From Gymnogyps californianus (lineage: Eukaryota > Chordata > Aves > Accipitriformes > Cathartidae), in NCBI RefSeq assembly GCF_018139145.2, contig NC_059471.1, forward strand, positions 102,488,914-102,552,913: a DNA stretch of 64,000 nucleotides. The letters run 5' to 3'. A program made the position numbers and the translations under genes. Positions 1-11,175 of this stretch are shown here, in pieces. Numbering within the stretch: position 1 is the stretch's first letter; every line of letters starts with the position of its first letter. The notes beneath the pieces were generated by a model. That model saw nothing but the letters and a program-made list of their open reading frames with translations. It was not told the origin of the DNA and searched no databases.

Positions 1-1024
1 TACAGATGTGAAATGCTACTGTTCTGACTTCGGAGCATTTTACAGTCACTTTTCACTGATAACTACAGACATAGGGAAGATTTGGGCCCAATGCAAGCTT
101 TGTTATTAACTTTAATAGTAGCAGGATCTAAATGTTAGCGCTGCTGTCTCTTCTTTGGGAGTACACAAAGATCACAAGTAAAATATGTCCATGGTATGCA
201 GGGGAAGAAGAAACATATAATGAGGAAAAAAATACATTGTCTGGGAGAGCTGATGGTCTCAGTGGTTAAGATGGCAAGTGGTGGAACAGAGGCACTGAGG
301 AGTACATGCCGTACCAGTTATTACCTGGTAGTTCCTGGCAGAGTTCAGCCCAGTGCTGAGCTGGGCTCTATTTCTAGTGCCCTCTGCCACCTTTTCAGCT
401 AACCAGTTCTGGTTTTTCAAAACTACCATGGTAAATCTGGTAGGGGTCAACAGGTACTTTTATTTAAAAGACTGTGGATGTTTTAAGTTACGTAGCACTG
501 CCTTCTTCCTGCTTAAATCAGGGAATGTATCCTGCATGGAAAATACGTAACTCAAGTATATTGACCTTATGCAGTAGGAGCTGTTTCATGAGTTTGTGAT
601 TAGCCTTTCTTTCAAGGTTTTGTGATATAATTTTCGACAAGGTTCAACTGCTTAAAACTGTCAGAGGCCTTAAATGGAGTGAAATCATTGTAAGACTTTA
701 GGTTGTCTTAATGACCTACATTTGTAGGTTGTTAAATTGTGTCAAAATGCTGGGACCTACAGCTGTGGGCCTAATAAAACAAAACTCTCATTTATTCTGA
801 TGATTGCTCTGTGTGAATAGGAATAAAGACTGCATGTTTGTCTGTTAGCTGCATGCATTTATGAACTGTTCTTCTTGCTGTGGATGTGCACCCAACTCGA
901 GCCACGTGTGGAGATTTACTTGTTTTTTGTTTATTATTCCAGGGTACCATTTCATTGTGCTCTTAGGGCTTTTAGATTAAATTAACACCATGTCCATATT
1001 TCTTTGTCTTTTGGGTTATCACAG
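1..1024 (+). other. GART: GART intron sequence (partial)
   Basis: Noncoding sequence upstream of the exon at 1025. No GART coding segment was recognised in it, so the preceding exon must lie outside the window. AATAAA-like words near 774 and 822 are in an intron and probably unused. Confidence 0.6.
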
Positions 1025-1166
1025 GTTGTTGACCATAAATTGTATGAAAGTCGCACTGAATTTGACAGTGCAGTTGACAAAGTCCTTGAAGAATTCTCAG
1101 TTGAACTGATCTGTCTGGCTGGATTTATGCGAATACTGTCAGGTCCTTTTGTCAAAAAATGGGAAG
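1025..1166 (+). CDS. GART: GART GARFT-domain exon, third from last
   Basis: The exon has 47 codons plus one base and begins [10 protein letters not shown]. It contains the conserved [16 protein letters not shown] segment. The acceptor is TTATCACAG and the donor GTAAGC. The paralogous exon on the other strand (12396-12537) has the identical length and phase; by hand count 30 of 142 bases and 12 of 47 residues differ between them. Confidence 0.93.
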
Positions 1167-4100
1167 GTAAGCACAGCATAGTAGTGTATGCATTTAAAAA
1201 AAAGTAATTTTATAGCTTATCCTCAGGAAAAAGAAAATGGGAAAAATATAGAAAAGGGACCATATTAATTCTGGTTTTGCAGGAAACTAGACTCTTCCAT
1301 CTTGTAAGGAAAAGGATGAGAAAGAGAAAGGCAGTGTTTTTGCCCTTCCCTCTCATTTCCACAGAGGTTTAAGGAAGCCAAGGGCAAATGCAGATCTTGT
1401 AGTCTTTGATTTATTAGAAAATATTTTAAAATAAGGCTGTGAAGACTTTGGACCTCTGCAAACATGAGGTGCAGGGCAAATTGTTGCCTAAGCAGTAGGT
1501 GTTGGTTGGGGAGAGGTGAGCATCTAGCCACTGAGAATTCCTTCCCCTAACAGATGAGCTGCTTTGGCTGCGTATAAAACTGCAAAACTGGGCAGCAATA
1601 TGCAGTTCCTGTTAACAACACCTTGCCAGTCTTCTGGTCAGACATCCCAGGAGCTGTCTGAATCCCAGGGTGGCGTGTTTCACAGGCAGATCCAGCTCTT
1701 GTTTGTCCAAAGTGTTCACAGTGTCTCCATTCTGGTCATCTTTTACAATTTTTCCAGGTCTTTGTTAGAGGCTGGTAACACCTCTGGCCCCTTCAGTGGC
1801 TGCTCTCCCTCCCCCAGTTGTTACATTCCTCTTCTTACCTCTTTCTGCTTCTTTTAGGGAGTCCTGAAGCACAGAGAGGCGGCCGCTCTTCTCACTGTTT
1901 GCTCTGTTTTGGGTTCAGTCACGGTTACTTAAACTAGTTCTTGCTCATACCAGTTACAGGCCGGTCAGCCTATACATTGCAGCTCTCCGGGCGGCCTTTA
2001 TTGTTCACATGGTGACTTTTGTGTTACCCTGGGTGTGTCTATGACACAGACCTTTTACACCTGAACTACTTTTCAAACCTCTCTTTAAAATCAGTGGAGC
2101 GAAACAGGCATTCCTAGGAGGCAATACATTTTATGCTAAAGCAGTCAGCTAAAGTAAGTCAGATGAATTGGTTTTGTTTCTCTCCATTTGTTACGGAGTC
2201 CAGAAAATGAAGGTGTAAATGTCTGCACTGTAGACAGCTGTAGTTAGGAGAGAGGTATCCCTCACTACAAGAGATGTGTTTTGAGCAGAGTATCTGTGTA
2301 GAGGATGGAAAAGAACTTTCTGTAGTGCAGACATCTTGTGCAAATAAAGGATGAGTTTAGTTCCCTCTGATTTAGGGACAGAGCACTTGCAGCGCTGATG
2401 ATAGCCCTGCGCAGTGCGGGATTTGCGTTACATGTATGACTGGCCTGAGAGCAAAAGAAAAGACCTTCTTCAGTACAGGATGGTTAACTCATTTTTTAAA
2501 TGTCCAGCACTGAACTGAGCTTGAAAACAGATACCTACCTGAGCTCTGACCAAGAGTATGCTTCAGTTAGGTCTTAGATGTGAGCTCAAACATTCAGTTC
2601 AGCTCAGGGATCTGTGCCAGCTAACAGGAGCCTGCTGTAAAACTCTGACCCGGCCATGCCTAGGCACTGACTGCCCTAAATTATCCATGAGTAATCAATT
2701 TTTGTTGCTGCTCTCTTAAAAGCTGTTACTTTTTCTTTCTCTCGCAGTCACAAGGACATAGAGTGTGAATTTAGTTGTGAAACTCTTTCTTGCTTAACAG
2801 CCCTGAAATGTTAATTTTGAATGTTAGCATAAAGGACAGATTAAAAAACAAAAGCAAACAGAAAACCACATTCCTTTAGAGCAGTTTCTGACAGTACTGT
2901 AATGAGAAACTCCGGAAACTCAGACAGAAGTGCAGAGTGTTGTTTTCAGCTCCCTGTCCCCAATACTTTTTTGCTCAAGCAGCAGGCAGGGAGATGCTGA
3001 TGCTTAAAAAGGGGTATTTTTGAGATACAAAACACATTTGAGATATTGTTGAAGATCAGTCAATACAAATTGCACAGGTCAATATCTGCATGAGTTATTG
3101 CAGTGAGAGTGCAGGTTTCGTATAGTGCTGCCAGAAATGGCCTTCACTTCACATTACAAAATCATAAGCCTCTATTTTGGTACACTGCTGCCTCCGCCAG
3201 CATATGTCAGCTCAGTCTCGCTGCTTGGCATTTAGGTGGTGTTCAATGAATCCTGATGACATACAGTCTTCCTAAACAGGAGGCATGCAGAGACGGCGTA
3301 GGCGTAGCATACTGTGGTATAAATAGTATCAATGGCCACTGTTTTTTTATCCTGTAAGGGTTTGTACTGAATCTAAGAGAAGATCTAGGGCTGTCAAGCA
3401 CCTTTTGACTTCACTCTGGTCCAGAATGGGCAGGAGGAGTTGTCACAGACACATTAGGAGCAGACAGGGGAAGTCTGCCAGAAGAAAGAAGGTTTTCTCA
3501 TGGTTTAACCATCGTGTTGCTGTAGTGGCGAGACCCCGAGGTCACGGGCAGCCACTCGCCCTTACTTTACAGCTAGGTAAGAACTCAGGCATATGCCTTC
3601 ACTTTTAAGGGAAACGTAAGGTACAGGCTTCCCAGGGTTATAACCACGGTCGCACCTGGTTGAGCATTAGAGGTTACATTATCAATTTCAGGATCCCCCA
3701 GCCAACTTTCTGCATGGCAAGTAGTAGTGGTAGACAGGTGCTTTTCAGAAGGGCAGAGAGAAGGGCTCCTGTATGAGCAGCTGTTGTCTTTTATTAAGCC
3801 AAAACAGGTGTGGAGGAAAAGTCCAGGCTAAAGAATTTTTTGCCTTGTCACGGGGGGTCTGTTACATCATTAGAAACTGCACTGAGTTTCTTCGGGGTGC
3901 TGAGTTTGTAAGAAAGAGGAATGTGCTTGTGATCAAAGAAGAGAAGAACAAGATGCTGAGGGAAAGGACAGCTACATCAAAAAATTAATCATTATTAGTC
4001 ACTGGAGAAATATGCTTTAGCCATGCAATTAACTGTAACTGATTGCTGTCTTTGATTTTTCTGAAATAGCAAGACGTTCTGAAATGCTTTGGGCTGGTTA

Positions 4101-5777
4101 TCTGTCAGTATCATCAAAAAACAAGTATACGCAAAAGTCATGAAAAATCTTTTTCACAAATGTATTTTGTTCCTCTGTTGATTATGGTACTTTGAACACT
4201 CTGGTAAGGCTGAATGCTAAAAGACAATGACCTCACTTATAATTTTCCAGGAAAAATACTGAACATCCACCCATCTCTACTGCCTTCTTTTAAGGGAGCA
4301 AATGCCCACAAATTGGTGTTACAAGCTGGAGTCCGAGTCACAGGCTGTACTGTACACTTTGTAGCTGTAAGTACTTCCTTCTCCCTCCCTTTAACTCTAT
4401 AATTCATTAGTCTTAAAATCTTAAGCACCTCAAAGCTTTCTTGGAACGCCCTTATACCATCACGTTTGATTACCTTTTCTCCTTTGTTCATTCATAACAT
4501 TATTAGACAATATAGTGCTTTAATTTGCTGTCCCTGGAGAAGGAACTGGAAATGAATAGTCTATACAGGAGTTTAAGCTTTACCTAAGTTAACTTCTTCC
4601 CTACGCATCCCACTGCTGCCTTCCACCAGTTGGAGTGGGGGTACTAGTTCATATAAGGCCTTGCCTAACCCAAAATCTTTATTACTACATGGCACCAACT
4701 TTTTAGATTTTATTATACAACCTTCCTTATTTGTTGCTTTCAAGAAAAAGAAATTAAAAAACCCCAAACACTGGAAATGGCACAAGAAGCTTAGATTTGT
4801 TAAGAAGTAATCCAATGGGAACAGAGAAAAACTTAACAATTTATGTTAGTCAAAAACTACGAAAACAAAAGCCAGAGATCTCTCAACTTGGAAGATGCAC
4901 ATTTTTATCAGTTCAGGGAGCATTTTTTCCATCTTCTTCAGTTCTGAGGGTTGACAGTAACTAGTCTCCCCTCCTCTGCTGCATTCTTCAGATTATCCTC
5001 CCCTTTTCCACTGCTCCTGAAATATGTTCTCATGATTTTTGCTTTCTCTTGGAAAAAGAGACAAAGCTATTTTTCCAGATAGATAGAAGGAAAAATTGCA
5101 TTCCTTTCTCCATGATATGACTGAGGGTTTCTTCTCTGTGTGGCAATGTACTGACAAACAATAACTAAACAGCAGGGCTCTGCCTCATTAACATGCACAA
5201 GAAAGATCTGCTGGGTCCTCTAGTCCGGCTCTGTGCCAAGGCTTGGCTAATTCACTCTTCTGAATTGAAATGTCATCATTTTGTCCAATTTAGCCTATCA
5301 TGTCCCCAGTTAACATGGCTTTTGTTGTTTTCTGTAGCAGAAATGTTACTCGCTGGTGTTCTGCCTACCTCCTCTTTTCCTTTGAACCCTACACTTCTGT
5401 TAGTTCCTCACAGGCCAGTGTGAGTGCCAGCATCTTTTCTGCACGCCTCACGTTAGCCCAGATTCGTGTTTCCTGTAATAATGTAATGATAAACAGATCC
5501 CCGAGGCAGCTGGATTACATTCACTGTCGTACAGCTGGGCCCCCTTCTCTCTCCTCTTTCAACCGTACAGACTTTCTGGCTATTGCTTTTACAGGAGGAA
5601 GTTGACGCTGGAGCAATCATTTTCCAAGAGGCAGTTCCAGTTAAGATTGGTGACACAGTGGAGACCCTGTCCGAAAGGGTGAAGGAGGCCGAGCACCGAG
5701 CCTTCCCAGCTGCCCTGCAGCTTGTCGCCAGCGGGGCCGTACAGGTGGGGGAAGCCGGCAAGATCTACTGGAAGTAG
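1025..5777 (+). CDS. GART: GART, 3' part (last three coding exons; 5' part outside window)
   Basis: This is the end of the trifunctional purine enzyme (GARS-AIRS-GARFT), which carries out steps 2, 3 and 5 of cytosolic de novo IMP synthesis. The exons seen (1025-1166, 4251-4366, 5595-5777) encode the C-terminal half of the GARFT domain, which transfers a formyl group from 10-formyl-THF to GAR. Phases are consistent, and both introns are GT-AG. The catalytic signature is intact: Asn and His in [12 protein letters not shown], and Asp in EEVDAG. The protein ends in IYWK followed by TAG, which resembles remembered chicken GART. It lies in the same orientation as DNAJC28 and TMEM50B, as in the ancestral block, so I take it as the true ortholog. 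Upstream exons lie before base 1. Two AATAAA signals near 7.0 kb close the transcript. Confidence 0.93.
1167..4250 (+). other. GART: GART intron, 3.1 kb
   Basis: Intron between the third- and second-last coding exons. It is about 2.5 times longer than the equivalent intron of the inverted paralog (11176-12395). I recognise no repeat family, RNA gene or exon in it. Confidence 0.7.
4251..4366 (+). CDS. GART: GART GARFT-domain exon, second from last (catalytic His)
   Basis: The exon carries [18 protein letters not shown], with the Asn and His that correspond to E. coli PurN Asn106 and His108, and ends TGCTVHFVA. The acceptor is AATTTTCCAG and the donor GTAAGT. Its 116 bp equal the minus-strand paralogous exon at 11060-11175. 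Confidence 0.94.
4367..5594 (+). other. GART: GART last intron
   Basis: Last intron, 1.2 kb, with nothing recognisable beyond its splice sites. The matching intron in the inverted copy (9983-11059) carries a solo LTR that is absent here. Confidence 0.7.
5595..5777 (+). CDS. GART: GART last coding exon with stop (catalytic Asp)
   Basis: The 61 codons include TAG at 5775-5777. The exon opens EEVDAGAII, which holds the catalytic Asp, and continues through [18 protein letters not shown] to the C-terminus. The acceptor is GCTTTTACAG. The third positions are visibly GC-rich compared with the flanking introns. Confidence 0.94.
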   Translation, partial: EEVDAGAIIFQEAVPVKIGDTVETLSERVKEAEHRAFPAALQLVASGAVQVGEAGKIYWK

Positions 5778-7025
5778 GAGCAGCACGTCCGCAGACGTCC
5801 TCAGGTGGGACAGCTGGGGTGCCTTAATTGATCAAAACAGAGGTCACAGCCTAATAACATGCACACTGTATTCTCTTCACAAAGTGTTTTCAACATAAAA
5901 GTTTACCATGTCATGTTCTCACTCAAATGGTTAAAGATTCAAAGTAAAATCCAGAGAAAGCCACAAATGGGAATATTAAGGCAGGGGGCTGTTCTCAGTA
6001 GTTTCAGCAATGGCTCTGTTACATGCTTCCTAATTGTAATCACTTCCTTGGCCAACATTTCAGTTCTCAATCACTTTCTTAACAAACAAAAAAACATTCC
6101 TTTGGTTACAGAGAGATCTGAGCAGCTCTGAGATTGACTTAGGAACATCAGTATTACTCTCTAGCAGACCATGCAGGCTGTAATAGGGGATTCTTTTGTC
6201 ACGTGCTGTGAAGTGTTTGTGAGGAAAAGTAATGGAACTAGTACAATGGAAGAGACGGCTAAAGGCAAAAAACTTTACTCATAAAAATCTCTAGACAAAA
6301 CAAGAAAAACTGGCCTCCCAAAACGCTAACTATTCCTGCAGATAATGAAATGGATTTTTTTCCATATAGCTTCTGTTTTAATGTTGGGAGATCTTGTCTG
6401 GCCCAAATTCTGAATGTATCTCATAATTTCAAATATTGGACCTGCTATCAATCAGATGCTAAATAGAATTAAATGTCTGCTGACCATTTGCCTTCGAGCA
6501 TCCCCATGTGAATCCACATATGAATTCCCCTCAGAGATTTGTTCAGAGCCAAAAGAGTTGCTGGGTTTTTTTTCAAATGAGCAGAAAGGGAGTTAGGACT
6601 AGATACAAAATGTGTTCTTGGCTTGCAAGACATTCTTCAGAAATTCTGCTGAAGTTAAGTGCCTTTATTCTTGGAACAGTATTTTCACCTGGAATAATAC
6701 TGATGGACACCCAGTAAATGTTATCATTCTGAAAACAGTAAGGTTTTTTGCACAGCTCAACTCTTGTGAAAAAGCACCTGGTTTTCTTTTAATGTTGTAG
6801 TACAGTTGTGAAAATATTTTGATCTATTTACTAAAGTAGTCAACTTTCCCCCATACAAACCAGAAGCATCTGACTGAAGCTGATTATGTATGTTTTAGAG
6901 CTCCCCTTTAATGCAGAGAAAGCTGATTTGTATTCTGTGCACTGATGTCTTTATGGTACTTCCGTGTTGACATAATCTCAATTTGGATTTGAAATAAAGT
7001 CTAATAAAGTTAAAAAATTAAATAT
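5778..7025 (+). other. GART: GART 3'UTR
   Basis: AT-rich noncoding sequence from the stop codon to the paired AATAAA signals near 7.0 kb. The cleavage site is inferred to lie 10-25 bases after the signals. Confidence 0.6.
6993..7008 (+). terminator. GART: Two polyadenylation signals of GART
   Basis: AATAAA at 6993-6998 and again at 7003-7008, about 1.2 kb after the GART stop. They are the first closely spaced canonical signals downstream of it. Confidence 0.6.
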
Positions 7026-8359
7026 CAAAATCTTTTCTTGGAATTTCTCTACCAGAGGTATAAGCTGGAGGAGGAGTTTGTGAAACAGAATTTAACTTCG
7101 TCTACAGTACAGCAACTGTAAATCAGTTTGTGAGGTTACAGACGTGTGCAGTCCTGCATTACGTTAGTAGTGATTCGCGGAGTGTGGTGACCTTACTGTT
7201 TCAGTGGCCAGATGGTCTGTGATGAAGAAACTTGCTGACAAAATATTCCTATCACCATTTGTCACTGAGGATAAAGCTCAAGCAAATACAGAGGAAAATG
7301 ACATGGTCAAATTTAATTTGCTTGTAAAGGGCAAAGAATAAAAGCTAAGTCTTCATCCCAGCGTTTCTCTTTACAAACCTGCCCTCCCACAGAAGGGCCT
7401 CCCCCGCAGGCAAACTGCCCGCCAAGGCTTGAAATCCAGCCTGTCTCAGTGAGCATGCAAAAGACGCGGGGGGCATCCAGCTGCGGCAGGCGTTCAGCCC
7501 GCACACGTTCAGTGCCTTAGCCATGACAAAGTAAACATTTTACAAGTCAAAAGAAATTGTACTTAAATTAACTAACTCGCACGTTAGAAGAAGTAAGACT
7601 ACTAGGGGTGAAATCAGTACCTGTACAGTTAATAAATACCACTTTATTGATACAAGCAGTTTGATCACTGCCAGAAAGGCCAACAGCAGAAGACCCGGGC
7701 GCTGCAAATCCAATGCCCCATTCCATCACAGACAGCTTGAGCAAGACTCGGGTATTTTGCCATCTAAGGCTGACGACAAATGGGATTTAAGCGCCTATCT
7801 GTATTTCTACAAATGCATAAAAAGAAATTTCATTGTGAACTGGATCTTAGATGGCTTTGCTTCAATTACCACTCTGTAAAAAGAATAAATAGATTAATAA
7901 ACTATCACCACACCCAATCTTAGAGGGATGCCAGGAACACAATTAGAGAAAGAGTTGTTCAATACCATGGTGATTGTCTGGAGACCTATCAGAGCACAAT
8001 AACTAGCACCCTATTCTCTTTTAACATTTTATTTTTTTCAGTTTGGAACATTCAGTCATGCGTGCTATGCAATTCAAATAATATACAACAGGAAGTTACT
8101 ACACAGTTACAACAGACCGAAAGCAAATGAAGCAATGTGTTTATCATAAAAATTACCTGTATATACCAAACAGTTGTTAATCTTGCCTTGTTACATTTCT
8201 TCCTGTTTCTCCCAGATCATGAAAAATACACGTTCCTTGCTCCAGTTGTTGGAGTGCAAGAGACAAATACAGATTTCTGTATGTAAATGGCAGAGCCTAC
8301 AGGAGGGAACTGAATTTTTCTCCCCTCCCTAACTACTGAAACACCGCTAGCTACACATT

Positions 8360-8378
8360 AAAAAAAAAAAAAAAAAAA
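8360..8378 (+). repeat. A19 homopolymer
   Basis: Nineteen consecutive A bases followed by GAAAAA. It may be a simple repeat or an old retroposon tail. I saw no target duplication. Confidence 0.7.
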
Positions 8379-8674
8379 GAAAAATTTAGACTTCTTAACT
8401 GCAGCTGACTCATGCTCTCAAACAGCCTGATACAGCCAAAAGTGAGATATACAGTATGTCCCTTACTAGTACAGTACATGTAATACCAAAACAAGAATAC
8501 ATTTTTTTCCCTGCATCTAATGGCTCTTAGTGATCCCTCCTCTGGAAAATTCAGCTCTAGCTACTTCTTTTCTAGTTTGTTCAAGTAGCTTCTCAGCTAG
8601 CTTTCTTCCTCTGATTTGTTACTTGCATGCAAGTCATTCTGGCAGATATAAAATAAGTTTCCACAGAAAAAGGT

Positions 8675-8680
8675 TTTATT
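8675..8680 (-). terminator. Candidate polyadenylation signal of the GART-like gene
   Basis: TTTATT on the plus strand reads AATAAA on the minus strand, about 1.0 kb past the paralog's stop. Other candidates are at 8028-8033 and 7643-7648. The choice among them is a guess. Confidence 0.25.
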
Positions 8681-9709
8681 TAACAGCAGCGACTCTCTGG
8701 ACCAAGCCAATCATTCAGTCAACAAAGAAAACTGACATTTTCCTGCTACTGCAAGTTAAGCTGAGGATGTCTTGTTCTGCTGATTTCAAGGATGAAGGAA
8801 GAAAAATGCCTGAAATCTGGTGTTTCTAGTCCCTCTAATCAAATTTTCATCCCTCAAGATCCAAATGTTTTAATATGAAATTCTGGGAATATCTATGCGT
8901 TGCTCCCTTTCAAGGAGCAGGGGGAAGTGTCTAGATGTATGTTCAGTATGCACTATTACATCATACTGACAATCTGTGAAGGGGAGTTTGTTTCATTTTG
9001 TTTTGCCTTCTGAAGGTTCCCTGCCTTTTTGGCCTTTGGATCTTCTGATTGGCAGCTCACTAGACTCTGGCTCCCACACTGGTGCACGTTTACATGTCCT
9101 CTTCTCCTCTGTACCCTGAGGCGCTCCCACGGTGGTGGGGCTCACAAGGATGAGGTCTTTGTAGGCTCCCACCTCCTCCCACAGAACTGTGCATTTGTCC
9201 CTAATGCTTGTTCACCCCCAAATCCACACCGTGCCAGGCTGGGCCTCGCTTCTGATCTGCCCCGACATGTCTGGCCTCGTCCATCCAACAGGAGCCAGTC
9301 ACCCTCTTGCAGCAGCATGGTTCCTGTTTGTGGTTGCTTCGTGAAGCTCTTGGTGCTCTGCAGTGTGATGCAGCCAACAAAAATTGATCCCTCAGGAGAA
9401 TTAATTTCCCTCTGAAGCACTAGACCATTTTTACAGCTTAAGCCCCCTCTTTGATTTGTAACACAGCTTCTCCTTTACAAATGAAAAAACAGAACAAAGA
9501 AATTCAAAATCTGAAATGATAGCTTGGCTTCCACCGCCAGTTTTGCGAAAGGAGTGTAACTAAAGCTGCAAGCTACGGGAAAAGGATCACGGCTCAGAAT
9601 GGAAACCTGTGACACTGATACGCCTGCAGTCAATGAGAAGCACATCGAGGGCAGGGAGGAGGAGGGAGGAGGGAAAGATGAGCAGAGAGCAAGCCACTCG
9701 TTAACCTGG

Positions 9710-9982
9710 CTACACCACATCATTTTCTTGAGGCTCCAGAGCCATGAGAGAGGATGTGCAGTCTCTCTTCTCGTCTTGAACACACAGACTTTGGCTCTCT
9801 TGTTTCCAGTAGGTTTTACCATCAGCTCCTAACCGCACTGCTCCACTGGCCACCAGCTGCAGGGCGATGGGAAAAGCCCGGCACTCGGCTTCTTTAACCC
9901 TTTCTGACAGCGTCTCCTCGGTGTCGTCTGCCTTCACAGATACCGGCTCCTGGTGGATCACTGCTTTCGGACTAGATTCCTC
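9710..9982 (-). CDS. GART-like exon 21 of 21 (catalytic Asp lost, extended C-terminus)
   Basis: EEVDAGAII is replaced by EESSPKAVI, with Ser for the catalytic Asp at 9971-9973. [20 protein letters not shown] and VASGAV are kept. The ancestral stop after YWK is CAA at 9800-9802, so the frame runs 30 codons further to TAG at 9710-9712. The acceptor is CATTTCAG. Confidence 0.92.
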   Translation of the reverse strand, partial: EESSPKAVIHQEPVSVKADDTEETLSERVKEAECRAFPIALQLVASGAVRLGADGKTYWKQESQSLCVQDEKRDCTSSLMALEPQENDVV

Positions 9983-10426
9983 CTGAAATGGGGATATTGG
10001 GAGTCTTTTAGAAGAGGCTGGTGAACAGTCTCAGGAAGGTTATGGACGATGCGGACAGCACAGAGAAAGTCTCATGAGAGATCTCGGCGAGCACATGTGT
10101 AGTTGTGTGCAGGAGGCTTAAAGTACATCTAGAGAGGCTTGCCACCTCCATTAGGGGTACCTACATTACATTAGGGGTACAGCAGGAAGAGAGACATGGG
10201 CTAGAAGATTCAGAGGGCAGTTTGCTGAGAGTAGGAGAAACTGAAAAAAAACCCGCCTAATATGAAGGAAGAAGACAGGACCTCAAGAAACCACAAATGC
10301 AATGTAACCCCCACATCTTCCTGTTTTTACTGGTAACAATCCCAAGATTTCCACACATTCCTGTTGTTACCTCTTCCTGTTTCTGCCTTCAGAAAGAAGA
10401 GAAAAAAGCAAATTCCTTTTCATAAC

Positions 10427-11024
10427 TGTCGTGGTTTAACCCCAGCCAGCAGCTAAGCACCATGCAGCCACTCCCTCATTCCCCCCCCACTCCCAGTGGG
10501 ATGGGGAGGAGAATCAGGAAAAAAGGTAAAACTCGTGGGTTGAGATAAGAACAGTTTAATAACTAAAGTAAAATATAATACTAACAATAATAATAATGAA
10601 ATATAATAATAATAACAGTAATGAAAAGGAATATAGCAAAAAAAGAAGAGGGAAAAAAAGGAAAAAAAACCAGTGATGCACAATGCAATCGCTCACCACC
10701 CACTGACCGATGCCACAGCCGCGATCTGCCCCTCCCGGCCAACTCCCCCCCATTTATATACTGGACATGACATTCTATGGTATGGAATACCCCTTTGGCT
10801 AGTTCAGGTCAGCTGCCCCGGCTCTGCTCCCTCCCAGCTTCTTGCACACCTGCTTGCTGGCAGAGCATGGGAAACTGAAAAGGCCTTGGCTTAAGATAAG
10901 CACTACTTAGCAACAACTAAAACATCAGAGTGTTATCAACAGTGTTCTCACACTAAATCCAAAACACAGCACTGTACCAGCTACTAAGAAGAAAATTAAC
11001 TCTATCCTAGCCGAAACCAGGACA
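10427..11024 (-). mobile_element. Solo LTR of an endogenous retrovirus
   Basis: The 598-bp element is bounded by TG and CA with imperfect inverted ends (TGTCCTGGTTT and AAACCACGACA read on the minus strand) and flanked by the direct repeat ATAAC (10422-10426 and 11025-11029). On the minus strand a TATATAAATG box lies near 10753-10760 and an ATTAAA signal at 10555-10560, consistent with U3-R-U5 in that direction. No internal retroviral sequence is present. It lies in the last intron of the GART-like gene, in the same orientation. A 5-bp duplication fits ERVL-like or some gamma-type elements better than ERVK. The family name is not assigned. Confidence 0.88.
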
Positions 11025-11059
11025 ATAACTTACTCAATGTTAGGCAAGAGGACACTTAC

Positions 11060-11175
11060 CAGGACAAAATGCACAGTGCAGCCTGTGACTTTGAATCCAC
11101 TCTGCAGGGCTTGCTGATGCACATTTCCATCCTTGATTGGTGGGAAAAGTGATGGGGAAGCATTCAAAATTTTCC
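11060..11175 (-). CDS. GART-like exon 20 of 21 (catalytic His lost)
   Basis: Where GART reads [16 protein letters not shown] this exon reads NASPSLFPPIKDGNVH. The catalytic His codon is TCC (Ser) at 11156-11158. The 3' part, [10 protein letters not shown], is kept. The acceptor is GATGCCCAG and the donor GTAAGT. Confidence 0.93.

Larger units (their letters stand above)
7026..9709. other. Spacer between two convergent GART genes
   Basis: The stretch separates the end of GART (+) from the stop of the inverted paralog (-). It probably includes the paralog's 3'UTR. It holds a 19-base A tract at 8360-8378 and several short ORFs, the longest at 9029-9415 (+). None of them shows a recognisable domain or splice context. 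I see no clear remnant of an inverted-repeat junction. Confidence 0.5.

Noticed and set aside
9029..9415. Plus-strand ORF of 128 codons between the two GART genes
   Set aside because: No domain, no splice or promoter context, and a Cys/Pro/Ser-rich random-looking composition. It probably overlaps the 3'UTR of the inverted paralog.
5778..9709. Inverted-repeat hairpin at the junction of the two GART copies
   Set aside because: Sequences after the two stop codons do not align by eye in inverted orientation, so no preserved palindromic junction can be claimed.
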